From Sporomusa sp. KB1 (GTDB lineage: Bacteria; Bacillota; Negativicutes; Sporomusales; Sporomusaceae): a DNA stretch of 64,000 nucleotides. A program made the position numbers and the translations under genes. Position 1 is the stretch's first letter; every line of letters begins with the position of its first letter. The notes under the pieces are model-generated. The model was not told where the DNA came from and ran no database searches. It worked only from the letters and a program-made list of their open reading frames with translations. The stretch is from the NCBI RefSeq assembly GCF_007830295.1, contig NZ_VLKC01000002.1:654940-718939 (forward strand), read 5' to 3'. Positions 53,920 through 62,207 of the stretch are shown here, piece after piece.

Positions 53920-54515
53920 TAGGCCTCTCCCTCCCACTGCATTGTACTCGACCGGGGAATGCAGGCTACATTGCCCCTATTATCAACACAAATCATATCA
54001 ACACCCAATGGATATTCTTGATTCAGGCTGGCGATTATCTGCAGATTGCCGGGATGCATCCCCTCGATAACCAGCCGGGAATTCCCTGCTATCCCCGGTC
54101 CGGTCAAAATAATCGCTAACCCGTTACTCTCTGTGGCCAGGCGGTGAACCATAAAGAGAATGGTTGCTCCTTTTTCCGGAGACAGCAACGTTCCACAGTT
54201 TACAACATTCAGTTCTGGCAAGGCCCTATCCGCACACGCTATGATAAATTCTGCGCAGTCTACCGGGCAATTCCTCGCACCAGTATTAAGGGTAAGGTAT
54301 TCGGCAATATCCTGACTAGTCAGTGCCAAATAAAAACTGGTCTCGCTGTCAAGCATGGTCAAAGCAATAGCCGCAGCTGCCTGATTCAGACCTTGAGGCG
54401 GATCCAGTTTTAATTGGTAAAGCGCATTGATTTTACCTGGGCGTGCCATGGCATCCAGAGTTTGGCGGTATATGCGCTGGGTATCAAACACTTTATCAAA
54501 GCTATGCTCAATCAA
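53919..54515 (-). CDS. phnH: C-P lyase core subunit PhnH
   Basis: 198 residues. Family motifs DKVFDTQRIYRQTLDAMARP and GPGIAGNSRLVIEGM. It is a structural subunit of the PhnGHIJ core with a PLP-transferase-like fold but no cofactor. The TTG at 54515 has GGAGGG upstream; phnG ends two bases before it. Confidence 0.94.
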   Translation of the reverse strand: MIEHSFDKVFDTQRIYRQTLDAMARPGKINALYQLKLDPPQGLNQAAAAIALTMLDSETSFYLALTSQDIAEYLTLNTGARNCPVDCAEFIIACADRALPELNVVNCGTLLSPEKGATILFMVHRLATESNGLAIILTGPGIAGNSRLVIEGMHPGNLQIIASLNQEYPLGVDMICVDNRGNVACIPRSSTMQWEGEA

Positions 54516-54517
54516 AT

Positions 54518-54934
54518 TTATCCCTCCATGATTGCGAATCGCACGCGGGTTGCCGCAATGAGTGACTCCTCCTGCTGATGACGCGCCAAAACCCGTTGTT
54601 CTTCGTCTGCTATCGCCTTACGAATCTCGCCTGCCTCGGCCACATCAGCCAGTAGTGCCGCGTCGATAATCGCCGCACATAATGCCCGGATATAGTCATC
54701 TTCCATCGCCAAACCAAAACCAACTATGCCATCAATACTTACAGTTGCCTCAGTCATAAGCACTTCCCCTACATAAAAGGGCGTCTGTCCGACACTATCC
54801 AATACCTGCATCATGGTCATACAGGTTTCCGGTTGTTGTAAAACCTTGATTTCATGCCTATCAGCAATCATTTCAGCCAGCGATTGCCACACCGTAAGTT
54901 CTCCCTCGGCCAGTATTTCTCCAATATCCATCAT
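54518..54934 (-). CDS. phnG: C-P lyase core subunit PhnG
   Basis: 138 residues. Typical PhnG features are VLQQPETCMTMMQVLDSVG, FYVGEVLMTEATVSIDG and DYIRALCAAIIDAAL. It forms the core with PhnH, PhnI and PhnJ. The ATG at 54934 has GGGGTG upstream; the next codon is also ATG. In-frame sequence to 54988 lies inside phnE. Confidence 0.93.
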   Translation of the reverse strand: MMDIGEILAEGELTVWQSLAEMIADRHEIKVLQQPETCMTMMQVLDSVGQTPFYVGEVLMTEATVSIDGIVGFGLAMEDDYIRALCAAIIDAALLADVAEAGEIRKAIADEEQRVLARHQQEESLIAATRVRFAIMEG

Positions 54935-54944
54935 TTCACCCCGT

Positions 54945-55763
54945 TTACAGTATTTTAGCCCTGATGTAGGAAGAGGCATAGTCCACAAAAGTTACCATGA
55001 CTAGCACAACGATAAGGATGGTTGTCATGTCCTCATACATAAAAAGACGCATACTTGTAATTAATTCAAAACCAATGCCGCCTGCTCCCACAATTCCCAA
55101 AATAGTGGCTGAACGGAAGTTGAGCTCCCAACGATACAGACACAAAGTCACGAAATCAGGCAATACCTGTGGTAAAATGGCATAGGTGATGACCTGCCAT
55201 TTACTCGCTCCGGTAGCCTGCAATGCCTCTACCGGTCCATGGTCAATGTTTTCAATGGAGTCTGCCAAAAATTTGCCCAGCATCCCGACCGAATGAAAGG
55301 CCAGGGCTAAAACCCCTGGAAAAGGTCCTAAGCCTACGGCAGCAACAAAAATCAGCGCAAAAATAATCTCCGAAATGGAACGGGTGGCATTTAGAATAAA
55401 GCGACTGCTATTATACAAAAAAACATTGGGCGAGGTATTGCGAGCCGCCAACAGACCAAAGGGAAGAGTAGCAAATATAGCCAGCGTTGTTCCCCAAATA
55501 GAAATTTGGATAGTTTCGATAGTCGGCTGGATCAGCCGCGGCAATATACCTATATTGGGCGGCAACATCCGTCCGAGAATATCCATGATATTGGGTAGAC
55601 CTTTGGCCAGTTCCGCCACACTAAGATTTGTGCCATTAGCACTCCATATATAGATTCCAAGGCACAAGGCAATAAGAGTCAATTGCTTCAGCATCGCCCC
55701 GGTACTCTTAAACCAGGGTATCGGCGGCTTAAGCAAAAAATAATTTGGCTTAGGCGTGGGCAT
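54945..55763 (-). CDS. phnE: Phosphonate ABC transporter permease PhnE
   Basis: 272 residues, about six membrane helices. ABC permease loop ALQATGASKWQVITYAILPQ (EAA motif), ATRSISEIIFALIFVAAVG and GIVGAGGIGFEL are typical of PhnE. It imports phosphonates with PhnC and PhnD. The ATG at 55763 overlaps phnC by 14 bp. Only one phnE is present. Confidence 0.94.
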   Translation of the reverse strand: MPTPKPNYFLLKPPIPWFKSTGAMLKQLTLIALCLGIYIWSANGTNLSVAELAKGLPNIMDILGRMLPPNIGILPRLIQPTIETIQISIWGTTLAIFATLPFGLLAARNTSPNVFLYNSSRFILNATRSISEIIFALIFVAAVGLGPFPGVLALAFHSVGMLGKFLADSIENIDHGPVEALQATGASKWQVITYAILPQVLPDFVTLCLYRWELNFRSATILGIVGAGGIGFELITSMRLFMYEDMTTILIVVLVMVTFVDYASSYIRAKIL

Positions 55764-56532
55764 AACTCACCTGCTTATAGCAAATCTCCTCGTTCTCAGG
55801 CCCTGCCGCCATTCCGTAAATCTGCTCGACATCGCCCTCGGTGAGCAGGGTTGCCCGCTGGTCGAAAACAATGACTCCCTCTCTGATGCCAACAATTCTT
55901 TCTGCATATTTGGTTGCAAGTTCAATATTATGCAGACTTACCACCACCGTTATTGCATCCTGTTTATTAATTGTCTGCAGTATATCCAAAACCCGATCTG
56001 CCGATTTGGGATCTAAGCTGGCTACCGGTTCATCGGCCAGAACAATAGCCGGACATTGGGCTAACGCCCTGGCAATGCCGACACGCTGCTGCTGCCCGCC
56101 GCTTAATTGATCGGCACGCTGATACGCTTTATGCTCTAATCCCACCCGCTGCAGACAGTGCAGCGCATAATCAATGTCCTGCTGGGAAAAGAATTTAAGA
56201 CAGCTGGTAAATACGTTGGTGTGGGCCAAGCGGCCGCATAGTACATTTTCCAGAACGGTTAACCGTTTAACCAAGTTAAACTGCTGAAAAATCATGCCCA
56301 CCTGGCGACGAACATTTTCAAGCTGCAGGGTTTCATGTACTGGAACACCATGGACAACGACGCTACCCGATGTTGGCTTTACAAGACCGTTGATACAACG
56401 CAATAATGTGGATTTACCGGCACCGCTAGGTCCCAATAAGACCACAAATTCGCCTGGTTTTACTGCAAAGTTAATATTTTTTAACGCTTTAGTCCCGGTG
56501 TACTCTTTGTACAAATTGCTAATCTCAATCAT
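55750..56532 (-). CDS. phnC: Phosphonate ABC transporter ATPase PhnC
   Basis: 260 residues. Walker A GPSGAGKSTLLRCING, Q-loop FQQFNLVKRLTVLENVL with the PhnC-specific CGRL, signature [15 protein letters not shown], Walker B IVLADEPVASLD. The ATG at 56532 has GAGGAGGT upstream. It is separated from phnD by a hairpin that probably sets the ratio of binding protein to transporter. Confidence 0.95.
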   Translation of the reverse strand: MIEISNLYKEYTGTKALKNINFAVKPGEFVVLLGPSGAGKSTLLRCINGLVKPTSGSVVVHGVPVHETLQLENVRRQVGMIFQQFNLVKRLTVLENVLCGRLAHTNVFTSCLKFFSQQDIDYALHCLQRVGLEHKAYQRADQLSGGQQQRVGIARALAQCPAIVLADEPVASLDPKSADRVLDILQTINKQDAITVVVSLHNIELATKYAERIVGIREGVIVFDQRATLLTEGDVEQIYGMAAGPENEEICYKQVSYAHA

Positions 56533-56564
56533 GGCGTACCTCCTCATTAATTACCTGGTTTGGG

Positions 56565-56592
56565 AGAGTCGCCACGAATTCGCGGCGACTCT
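56565..56592 (-). repeat. Stem-loop between phnD and phnC
   Basis: AGAGTCGCC (56565-56573) and GGCGACTCT (56584-56592) with an inner CGAATTCG palindrome. There is no T-run, so it probably attenuates or protects the phnD message. Confidence 0.65.
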
Positions 56593-56604
56593 AACCACCA
56601 ATTG

Positions 56605-57516
56605 TTATTTCTTTGACAAATCCAGGTTGAGAATCTTAGCGGTCTCACGAATTACATTGTAATCAGCGTCTTTTGCCGGAGCATAGTCTTCTACCTTACC
56701 GCCATAAGCACTTAAAGCAGCTGGATCTTCTTTAGCGACTTCCAGAAAAGCCTGTTTAATCGTTTCTTTTACCGTTTCAGGCAAATCCTTACGCCAGGCC
56801 CAAACCGAGCCCGGAATAGGATCAGATTGGTAAATTATCTTAATGTCCTGGTCACTGATTAGGTTTTTTTCTTTCATATTGCTGTAAGTAATATCATCCA
56901 TTGAGGCTGCATCCACTTTGTGGTTTTTTACCGCTAATGCCGCGGCATCATGCCCCCCTGCATACACTACACTCTTGAAATCTTTATCTGGATCAATGTC
57001 ATTCTTTTTGTAGATGGAGCGTGGAATCAAATTACCTGATGTTGAGGCAGGGTCGACAAAAGCATAGGTGCGTCCCTTGATATCAGCTAATTTCTCAATA
57101 CCACTGTTAGGAGAAGTAATGACAAGGCTCTTATAGGAAGTACCTGAACCTTTGCGTTTCTCTACAGCATACGCTTCGGCATTGGCCTTGTCTGCAGCCA
57201 ACACATAGGAAAACGGTCCAAAATAGGCAATGTCCAGTTTACCGCCCCGCATAGCTTCAATTACTCCCGAATAGTCTGTGGCAACAAAAAGTTCTACCGG
57301 TAACCCGGTCTTCTTCGCCAAATAGTCTGTGAGCGCCTTATAGGCTTCCCGTGTTTTCTGAGCATCTTCGGCAGGAATTGCGCCGACGCGCAATACTTTC
57401 ATTTCCGTTACCGGCTGAGCAGTGTTTTTTGCGTCCGACCCGCAACCTGCCATAACCACCGCCAAAACTAATAGACATAGACCAAGAAATAATCCAACCT
57501 GTTGCTTTTTCATCAT
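56605..57516 (-). CDS. phnD: Phosphonate-binding lipoprotein PhnD
   Basis: 304 residues. Signal peptide with lipobox VVMAGC, then KVLRVGAIPAEDAQKTREAY, GGKLDIAYFGPFSYVLA, YAFVDPASTSGNLIPR and AGGHDAAALAVKNHKVDAAS, all typical of PhnD/PhnSS-type binding proteins. It captures phosphonates in the periplasm. The ATG at 57516 has GAGGGGG upstream; it is followed by another ATG. It is 15 bp after phnF. Confidence 0.95.
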   Translation of the reverse strand: MMKKQQVGLFLGLCLLVLAVVMAGCGSDAKNTAQPVTEMKVLRVGAIPAEDAQKTREAYKALTDYLAKKTGLPVELFVATDYSGVIEAMRGGKLDIAYFGPFSYVLAADKANAEAYAVEKRKGSGTSYKSLVITSPNSGIEKLADIKGRTYAFVDPASTSGNLIPRSIYKKNDIDPDKDFKSVVYAGGHDAAALAVKNHKVDAASMDDITYSNMKEKNLISDQDIKIIYQSDPIPGSVWAWRKDLPETVKETIKQAFLEVAKEDPAALSAYGGKVEDYAPAKDADYNVIRETAKILNLDLSKK

Positions 57517-57531
57517 AATCCCCCTCAAATT

Positions 57532-58257
57532 TCACCAAGCTATACTTAGTTTTGCAAGATCTCCACGATAGCAAGAAAGATTATATTCAATCAGGATATC
57601 ATCCTGGGATTTTAGAATATTCTCCACCTTGATAACCGGCATATTACTCGGAATCTCTAATGCCAGTGCTTCTTCCTGGCTGGGGAAGCTAGCCCGCAGC
57701 GTAGACTTGACCCGCCGTGGATTGATACCATATTGCTCAATAAGCAATGATAACGTTTGGAAATCGGTAATGCGGTCAAACAGGCCGGGAAAATACTTTG
57801 CCGGCAGGAATACCTGAGATAGTAAAAAGGCTTTGCCATTCACAAACCGTAGCACATGGATACAGTAAACCGACTCATCAGCCCCAAGTGCCAGCGCTTC
57901 TTTAACAACCGTTGGCGCAATCATCTCAACAGCCCGGAAAATTTTATTACTGGGTACTTTCCCAGCCTTCACTATATTTTCGGTAAAGCGATTTTTTGTC
58001 GACAACTGATACTCTATGGAATCTAAGGGGGCCTTAGCTACAAAGGTCCCTTTGCCTTTGAGTCTATACAAAACCCCAATCCGGCATAGTTCATCAATTG
58101 CCTGACGGATGGTATGGCGGTTAACCTGATTGGCTCTGCTCATTTCCATCTCTGTGGGGATTTGCTGCCCCTCTTTATAAAAGCCGGCTTCTATCTGTTG
58201 TTGAATACTACTCATTAGCTGCCGGTAATAGGGGATACCATTTTCTCGATCAACCAT
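57532..58257 (-). CDS. phnF: GntR/HutC-type regulator PhnF
   Basis: 241 residues. N-terminal winged helix GIPYYRQLMSSIQQQIEAG, QVNRHTIRQAIDELCRIGVL and GKGTFVA, followed by a UTRA effector domain (FLPAKYFPGLF, then QEEALALEIP). As the first gene of the phn operon it probably represses the operon until phosphonate or a derivative is bound, in addition to Pho control. The ATG at 58257 has GAGAGGGTG upstream; a GTG at 58266 is a weaker alternative. Confidence 0.9.
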   Translation of the reverse strand: MVDRENGIPYYRQLMSSIQQQIEAGFYKEGQQIPTEMEMSRANQVNRHTIRQAIDELCRIGVLYRLKGKGTFVAKAPLDSIEYQLSTKNRFTENIVKAGKVPSNKIFRAVEMIAPTVVKEALALGADESVYCIHVLRFVNGKAFLLSQVFLPAKYFPGLFDRITDFQTLSLLIEQYGINPRRVKSTLRASFPSQEEALALEIPSNMPVIKVENILKSQDDILIEYNLSCYRGDLAKLSIAW

Positions 58258-58297
58258 GCTTTGCACCCTCTCATCCGGATGTCTAGACCTGTCCTGT

Positions 58298-58340
58298 ATA
58301 TCATTTGTGCCGCTCTTATAAAGAGCGGCACAAATGATAT
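58298..58340 (-). repeat. Perfect 20-bp stem-loop in the phn leader
   Basis: Arms at 58298-58317 and 58321-58340 (core TTTGTGCCGCTCTT) enclose only ATA. On the minus strand it lies between the Pho promoter and phnF with no T-run after it. On the plus strand it is followed by TTATCTATTTTTTTT, which would make a terminator in that direction. Confidence 0.7.
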
Positions 58341-58378
58341 GTTATCTATTTTTTTTAGGGGAGTAGGGATTTGTCTTT

Positions 58379-58432
58379 ATTATGCCATAGTACGCACAGG
58401 CTTGTGTTAACCTGGTGTTAATTACTGGTTAA
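58379..58432 (-). promoter_or_regulatory. Pho box and promoter of the phn operon
   Basis: On the minus strand TTAACC (58432-58427), TTAACA (58421-58416) and TTAACA (58410-58405) are spaced exactly 11 bp apart, the PhoP-box pattern of Firmicutes. A CATAAT -10 box lies 20 bp downstream (58384-58379). The operon should therefore be induced by phosphate limitation through PhoP/PhoR. Confidence 0.9.
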
Positions 58433-58440
58433 TTCCTTTA

Positions 58441-58506
58441 TTAAGCATAAGTTTGCCGCACAAAAAATTAAGCATAAGCTTGCCGTTTCGGCAAACTTAT
58501 GCTTAA
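58441..58506 (-). terminator. Terminator with duplicated arm after the Dpp-type operon
   Basis: The arm TTAAGCATAAGCTTGCCG (58468-58485) pairs with 58489-58506 around TTT, and on the minus strand TTTTTTG follows, giving a terminator for the ABC operon. A second copy of the left arm (58441-58458, one base different) lies next to it, so two alternative hairpins are possible. Confidence 0.75.
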
Positions 58507-58709
58507 AGTCACATTTACTGAAACATCTGAAAAAATAAACAATAACAGTCCATACAGTAAAGATAATTCAATAAGGCATAGCTTCCTAATCTTGAAAATA
58601 TGTCCAAAATCCAGATTTGCATGGTGGCGGCGATCCGCGATCTTGCAAATCCACCTCTGGAACTCAAAGGAACCATTTCGCGTACATAATTAAAACAGAA
58701 ACAGGTTCT
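58507..58709. other. Gene-free stretch downstream of the Dpp-type operon
   Basis: A 64-codon open frame on the plus strand (58499-58693) has no ribosome site and overlaps the terminator; it is not called. Nothing else was recognised. Confidence 0.5.
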
Positions 58710-59474
58710 TCAAAAATTCACAAAGGCATCCAAAAGTTTTTTTGTGTATTCTTCTCCGGGCCGTCGATATAAATCCTCAGTTGACTGCTGTTCAATAATT
58801 CTGCCTTGGAACATTATGGCAATCTCATCACTACAAGCCTTAATTAAATCAAGATCATGCGATATGAACAAATACGCTATCTCAGATTTTCTTTGCGCCA
58901 GCCTCAGCACCTCAATGATCTGCGCCTGCACCGACACATCCAGCATGGAGGTAGGTTCGTCCAGCACCAGGAATTTAGGCTGTAACGACAACGCGCGGGC
59001 GATACAAACCCGCTGCAATTGACCGCCGCTTAACTGATGCGGCCGCCGGGCCAATAGCTCCGTACTTAACCCGACGAATTGCAGCCATAGTTCGATCTGT
59101 TCCGCAATGTCCTTTTGCCTGCTCTGTCCATGAAGCCGGTAAGGTTCCGCCATGCTTTCGGCAATGGTAAACCGGGGATTTAGTGAAGTTTCAGGATTTT
59201 GAAACAGGATCTGCATCTCTTTACGCAATTTTTTCATTTGCCGTGCCGTAAAATTGCTTATATCTCTGCCATCAAACACAATTCTGCCTGTATCGCAAGG
59301 TATAAGCTTCAAAGCAAGGCGTCCCAAGGTTGATTTGCCTGATCCGCTCATCCCGATCAAACCCAGCGTTTTTCCGGCTTTCACCGAAAATGAAGCGTTA
59401 TCCACCGCCAGTGTCCGGGTCCGCCGCCACAAGCCGGTTCCGAAGGTCTTTGTTATGTTAAAAACTTCAATCAT
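58710..59474 (-). CDS. Dpp/Nik-type ABC importer ATPase (second)
   Basis: 254 residues. Walker [17 protein letters not shown]-loop LFQNPETSLNPRF, signature LSGGQLQRVCIARAL, Walker B FLVLDEPTSMLD and switch LFISHDLD. It lacks the C-terminal cysteine-rich oligopeptide extension of its partner, as expected for the DppF/NikE member. It overlaps the other ATPase gene by 8 bp and is the last gene of the operon. Confidence 0.92.
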   Translation of the reverse strand: MIEVFNITKTFGTGLWRRTRTLAVDNASFSVKAGKTLGLIGMSGSGKSTLGRLALKLIPCDTGRIVFDGRDISNFTARQMKKLRKEMQILFQNPETSLNPRFTIAESMAEPYRLHGQSRQKDIAEQIELWLQFVGLSTELLARRPHQLSGGQLQRVCIARALSLQPKFLVLDEPTSMLDVSVQAQIIEVLRLAQRKSEIAYLFISHDLDLIKACSDEIAIMFQGRIIEQQSTEDLYRRPGEEYTKKLLDAFVNF

Positions 59475-60405
59475 ACTGCCAACACCTCACCTGCCGTCCA
59501 TAGACATTCCGCAAAGGCGGTTCCTGTGAGCAGAGCTTTGTTCGCTGCCGGCAGCGGGGTCCGAATTTGCAGCCCGCCGGCAGGTCAATCAGGCTGGGGG
59601 GCATACCTGGCAGCGGCATTAACGCCTTGTGCGGCTGCGCGTTGATCAGGCCCCGGGTATAGGGATGCAAGGGTCCAGCGAACAGTTCCCCCGCCGGACC
59701 TTGTTCCACCACAGTGCCCGCATACAGGACGAATATGGTATCACATAAACGCTCGGCCAGCCGCAAATCATGGGTAATCAGAAGAATACCAAGGTTTGAG
59801 GTCTCACGCAGCGTCTGAAACAGTTGAAATACCTGCCGGCGCAGTACAGCGTCCAAACCCTTGGTCGGTTCATCGGCAATCAGCCACTCCGGCTCCAGCG
59901 CGTTGCCCATAGCGCAAAGCAGGCGCTGACGCTGACCGCCGCTTAATTGAAAGGAATAGCGGTCAAAACCGATTTGCGACTCGGGTAAAGCATACCGGCG
60001 CAATTGTTCGAGGGCCCGCAGGTGAGCCTCAGCCGGGCTTGCCTTAGCATGACAGGTGAACATTTCACTGAGCTGTGCGCCAACCGTCATACTCGGATTT
60101 AACGCGGTATCCGGGTTTTGCGGCACAAAAGCGATCGTTTTGCCCCGGAGAGCATTCATTTCCGGCTCCGGCAACTGCAATAAATCCCGGTTTTTATATA
60201 GAATACTGCCCGACACAATGCGGTTCTCCGGCAGCAGTCCCAAAACAGACAGACCCAGGACGGATTTGCCGCTGCCGGTTTCACCGACGATTCCGCTGAT
60301 TTGCCCACCAGGAAAAATCGCGTCAATCCGGTTCGCCGCCTTTACGGTTCCGGCCTTGGTAGTAAAAGAAACCGTAAGCTGCTTTAAAACGATATGATTA
60401 TCCAC
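59467..60405 (-). CDS. Dpp/Nik-type ABC importer ATPase (first)
   Basis: 312 residues. Walker A GETGSGKSVLGLSVL, Q-loop FVPQNPDTALNPS, signature LSGGQRQRLLCAMG, Walker B LIADEPTKGLD. The C-terminal extension CKFGPRCRQRTKLC is typical of DppD/OppD members and may carry an iron-sulfur cluster. The GTG at 60405 has AAGGA upstream. Partner of the following ATPase. Confidence 0.92.
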   Translation of the reverse strand: MDNHIVLKQLTVSFTTKAGTVKAANRIDAIFPGGQISGIVGETGSGKSVLGLSVLGLLPENRIVSGSILYKNRDLLQLPEPEMNALRGKTIAFVPQNPDTALNPSMTVGAQLSEMFTCHAKASPAEAHLRALEQLRRYALPESQIGFDRYSFQLSGGQRQRLLCAMGNALEPEWLIADEPTKGLDAVLRRQVFQLFQTLRETSNLGILLITHDLRLAERLCDTIFVLYAGTVVEQGPAGELFAGPLHPYTRGLINAQPHKALMPLPGMPPSLIDLPAGCKFGPRCRQRTKLCSQEPPLRNVYGRQVRCWQYD

Positions 60406-60420
60406 TCTGGCCCGTCCTTT

Positions 60421-61257
60421 CTACCAATCTTGTTTCTGAGTGCTCCGCCTGATACTGAACCGGTCGCGCAGCGCATCACCGACCAGTTGGATACTGCCGC
60501 ATAACGCCAGAATACATAGACCGGGAGCGATCAAAAGCTGGGGATAGCTGCGGAAATAGACTTTGGCATCCTGAATCATCACGCCCCAGTCCGCTTGCGG
60601 CGGCTGCATACCGAGCCCCAGGAAGCTCAGCGAAGCCACGGACAACACTACTGTGCCGACCCGGACGGTAAACAGAATGATTAAGGAGTTAAATAAATTA
60701 GGCAGGATATACCGCCGCAAAATATACGCGTCGCTGCCACCCAGGCTGCGGATTCCTTCAATATAGCTTTCTTCCTTGATTTTCAAAACTTCGCCGCGCA
60801 CAATCCGGGAAAAACCGGCCCATGAGGTCAGCGTAACCGCTAGCAGCAGACTGGCGCTGCCCGGTCCCAGGCTACCGGCAATTGCGATCATCAGGCTCAT
60901 CCCCGGCAGTCCCTGAAAGATATTGACCAACAGTTGCAGCATCAGGTCGGTGACTCCGCCAAAATAACCGCCGATAATACCAAGCGAAACACCCAGCAAA
61001 GTCGTGCACAAGGCTGCCAGCACAGCAAAGCCGATCGAAACCTGCGCTCCATACAGGAGGCGGCTAAGCACATCCCGTCCCAATGCGTCCGTACCCAGCC
61101 AATGCCTGACCGAGCAGGGCTCCAGCGTCTCGTCCGGCATAACCCGGTTCGGATCATACGGCGCGATGACCGGCGCCAACACAGCTGAGGCCACCAGCAA
61201 CAGCAAAATAACTGCTGCTAACCTATATACAATAGAAGCTTTATTTATGGCTGCCAC
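60421..61257 (-). CDS. Dpp/Nik-type permease (DppC/NikC-like)
   Basis: 278 residues, about six membrane helices. Family motifs HWLGTDALGRDVLSRLLYGA and EGIRSLGGSDAYILRRYILP (EAA loop), plus SLSFLGLGMQPPQADWG. The GTG at 61257 shares one base with the stop of the other permease gene and has GGGAGG upstream. Confidence 0.93.
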   Translation of the reverse strand: MAAINKASIVYRLAAVILLLLVASAVLAPVIAPYDPNRVMPDETLEPCSVRHWLGTDALGRDVLSRLLYGAQVSIGFAVLAALCTTLLGVSLGIIGGYFGGVTDLMLQLLVNIFQGLPGMSLMIAIAGSLGPGSASLLLAVTLTSWAGFSRIVRGEVLKIKEESYIEGIRSLGGSDAYILRRYILPNLFNSLIILFTVRVGTVVLSVASLSFLGLGMQPPQADWGVMIQDAKVYFRSYPQLLIAPGLCILALCGSIQLVGDALRDRFSIRRSTQKQDW

Positions 61258-62207
61258 TATTTTCCTCCCAGCCTGATTCGCGGATTCAGTCCCAGATAAA
61301 CCAGGTCAACCAGCAAATTAAACACGACAAAAACGCAGCCGGTAAACAGAACATAACCCTGGATGACCGGATAGTCCCGCCCTCTGATTGCTTCCAGCAC
61401 ATAACTGCCCAAGCCCGGCAGCGAATAAATGGACTCGATGACAGCAGAACCGCCAAGGACGCCCCCGAAATAATTTCCCAGCAAAGTGACGACCGGGATC
61501 AGTGCGTTTGGCAGCCCGTGCCGCCAGATGATCCGGGAACCCGGTAACCCCTTTGCTTTTGCGGCAAAGATAAAATTCTGCTCCAATACTTCCAGCAGAG
61601 TGGCCCGCTGCAAACGCATCAGAGCACCGGTCGTTCCCGCCGCCAGGGTAATGGCTGGCAAGATAAGCTGGGAAACACTGCCATAGCCGCTGGAGGGCAG
61701 CAACTGCAGGGTTTCCGCAAAAAGCCAGATCATCAGGATCGACAGCCAAAAAGACGGTAGCGAGGTCCCTGCTAAAGCTGCCGCCCGCAGTATAAAATCG
61801 CTGCCGGTATTTTTTTTCCACGCCATAAGCACCCCCAGCGGGATGCCTGCAAGCATGACCAGTAACAGTGAAATTCCAGCCAGCGTGACGGTTACCGGCA
61901 AACGCAGCAGTAATTCCTCCAAAACCGGCTGCCGCGTTATATAGGATATCCCCAGGTTTCCCTGCAGCACTTGCCCCAGCCAGGCCAAATACTGCAAGAT
62001 ATACGGACGGTCCAGGCCCAGCTCATGGCGTTTGGCAGCGATTTCCTGCGCGCCGGGAGTGGAAATGCCGTCCATACTGAGCAGCAGGACGGCAGGATCG
62101 CTGGGTGAAATAACCCCCAGCAGAAATGCCGCCGCCGATATACCCAGCCAGACCGGAAGCACCAGGGCCAGCTTCTTCACAATATAAAACCAAACGCTAT
62201 TCCTCAT
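61257..62207 (-). CDS. Dpp/Nik-type permease (DppB/NikB-like)
   Basis: 316 residues, about six membrane helices. Motifs ISPSDPAVLLLSMDG at the first external loop, LQGNLGISYITRQPV, FIFAAKAKGLPGSRIIWRHG (EAA loop) and VIESIYSLPGLGSYVLEAI. The ATG at 62207 has AGGGTGG upstream and overlaps the binding-protein stop as ATGA; a GTG at 62216 is the alternative. Confidence 0.93.
   Translation of the reverse strand: MRNSVWFYIVKKLALVLPVWLGISAAAFLLGVISPSDPAVLLLSMDGISTPGAQEIAAKRHELGLDRPYILQYLAWLGQVLQGNLGISYITRQPVLEELLLRLPVTVTLAGISLLLVMLAGIPLGVLMAWKKNTGSDFILRAAALAGTSLPSFWLSILMIWLFAETLQLLPSSGYGSVSQLILPAITLAAGTTGALMRLQRATLLEVLEQNFIFAAKAKGLPGSRIIWRHGLPNALIPVVTLLGNYFGGVLGGSAVIESIYSLPGLGSYVLEAIRGRDYPVIQGYVLFTGCVFVVFNLLVDLVYLGLNPRIRLGGK

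Noticed and set aside
58499..58693. 64-codon plus-strand open frame
   Set aside because: No ribosome site, begins inside the terminator arm and shows no recognisable domain.
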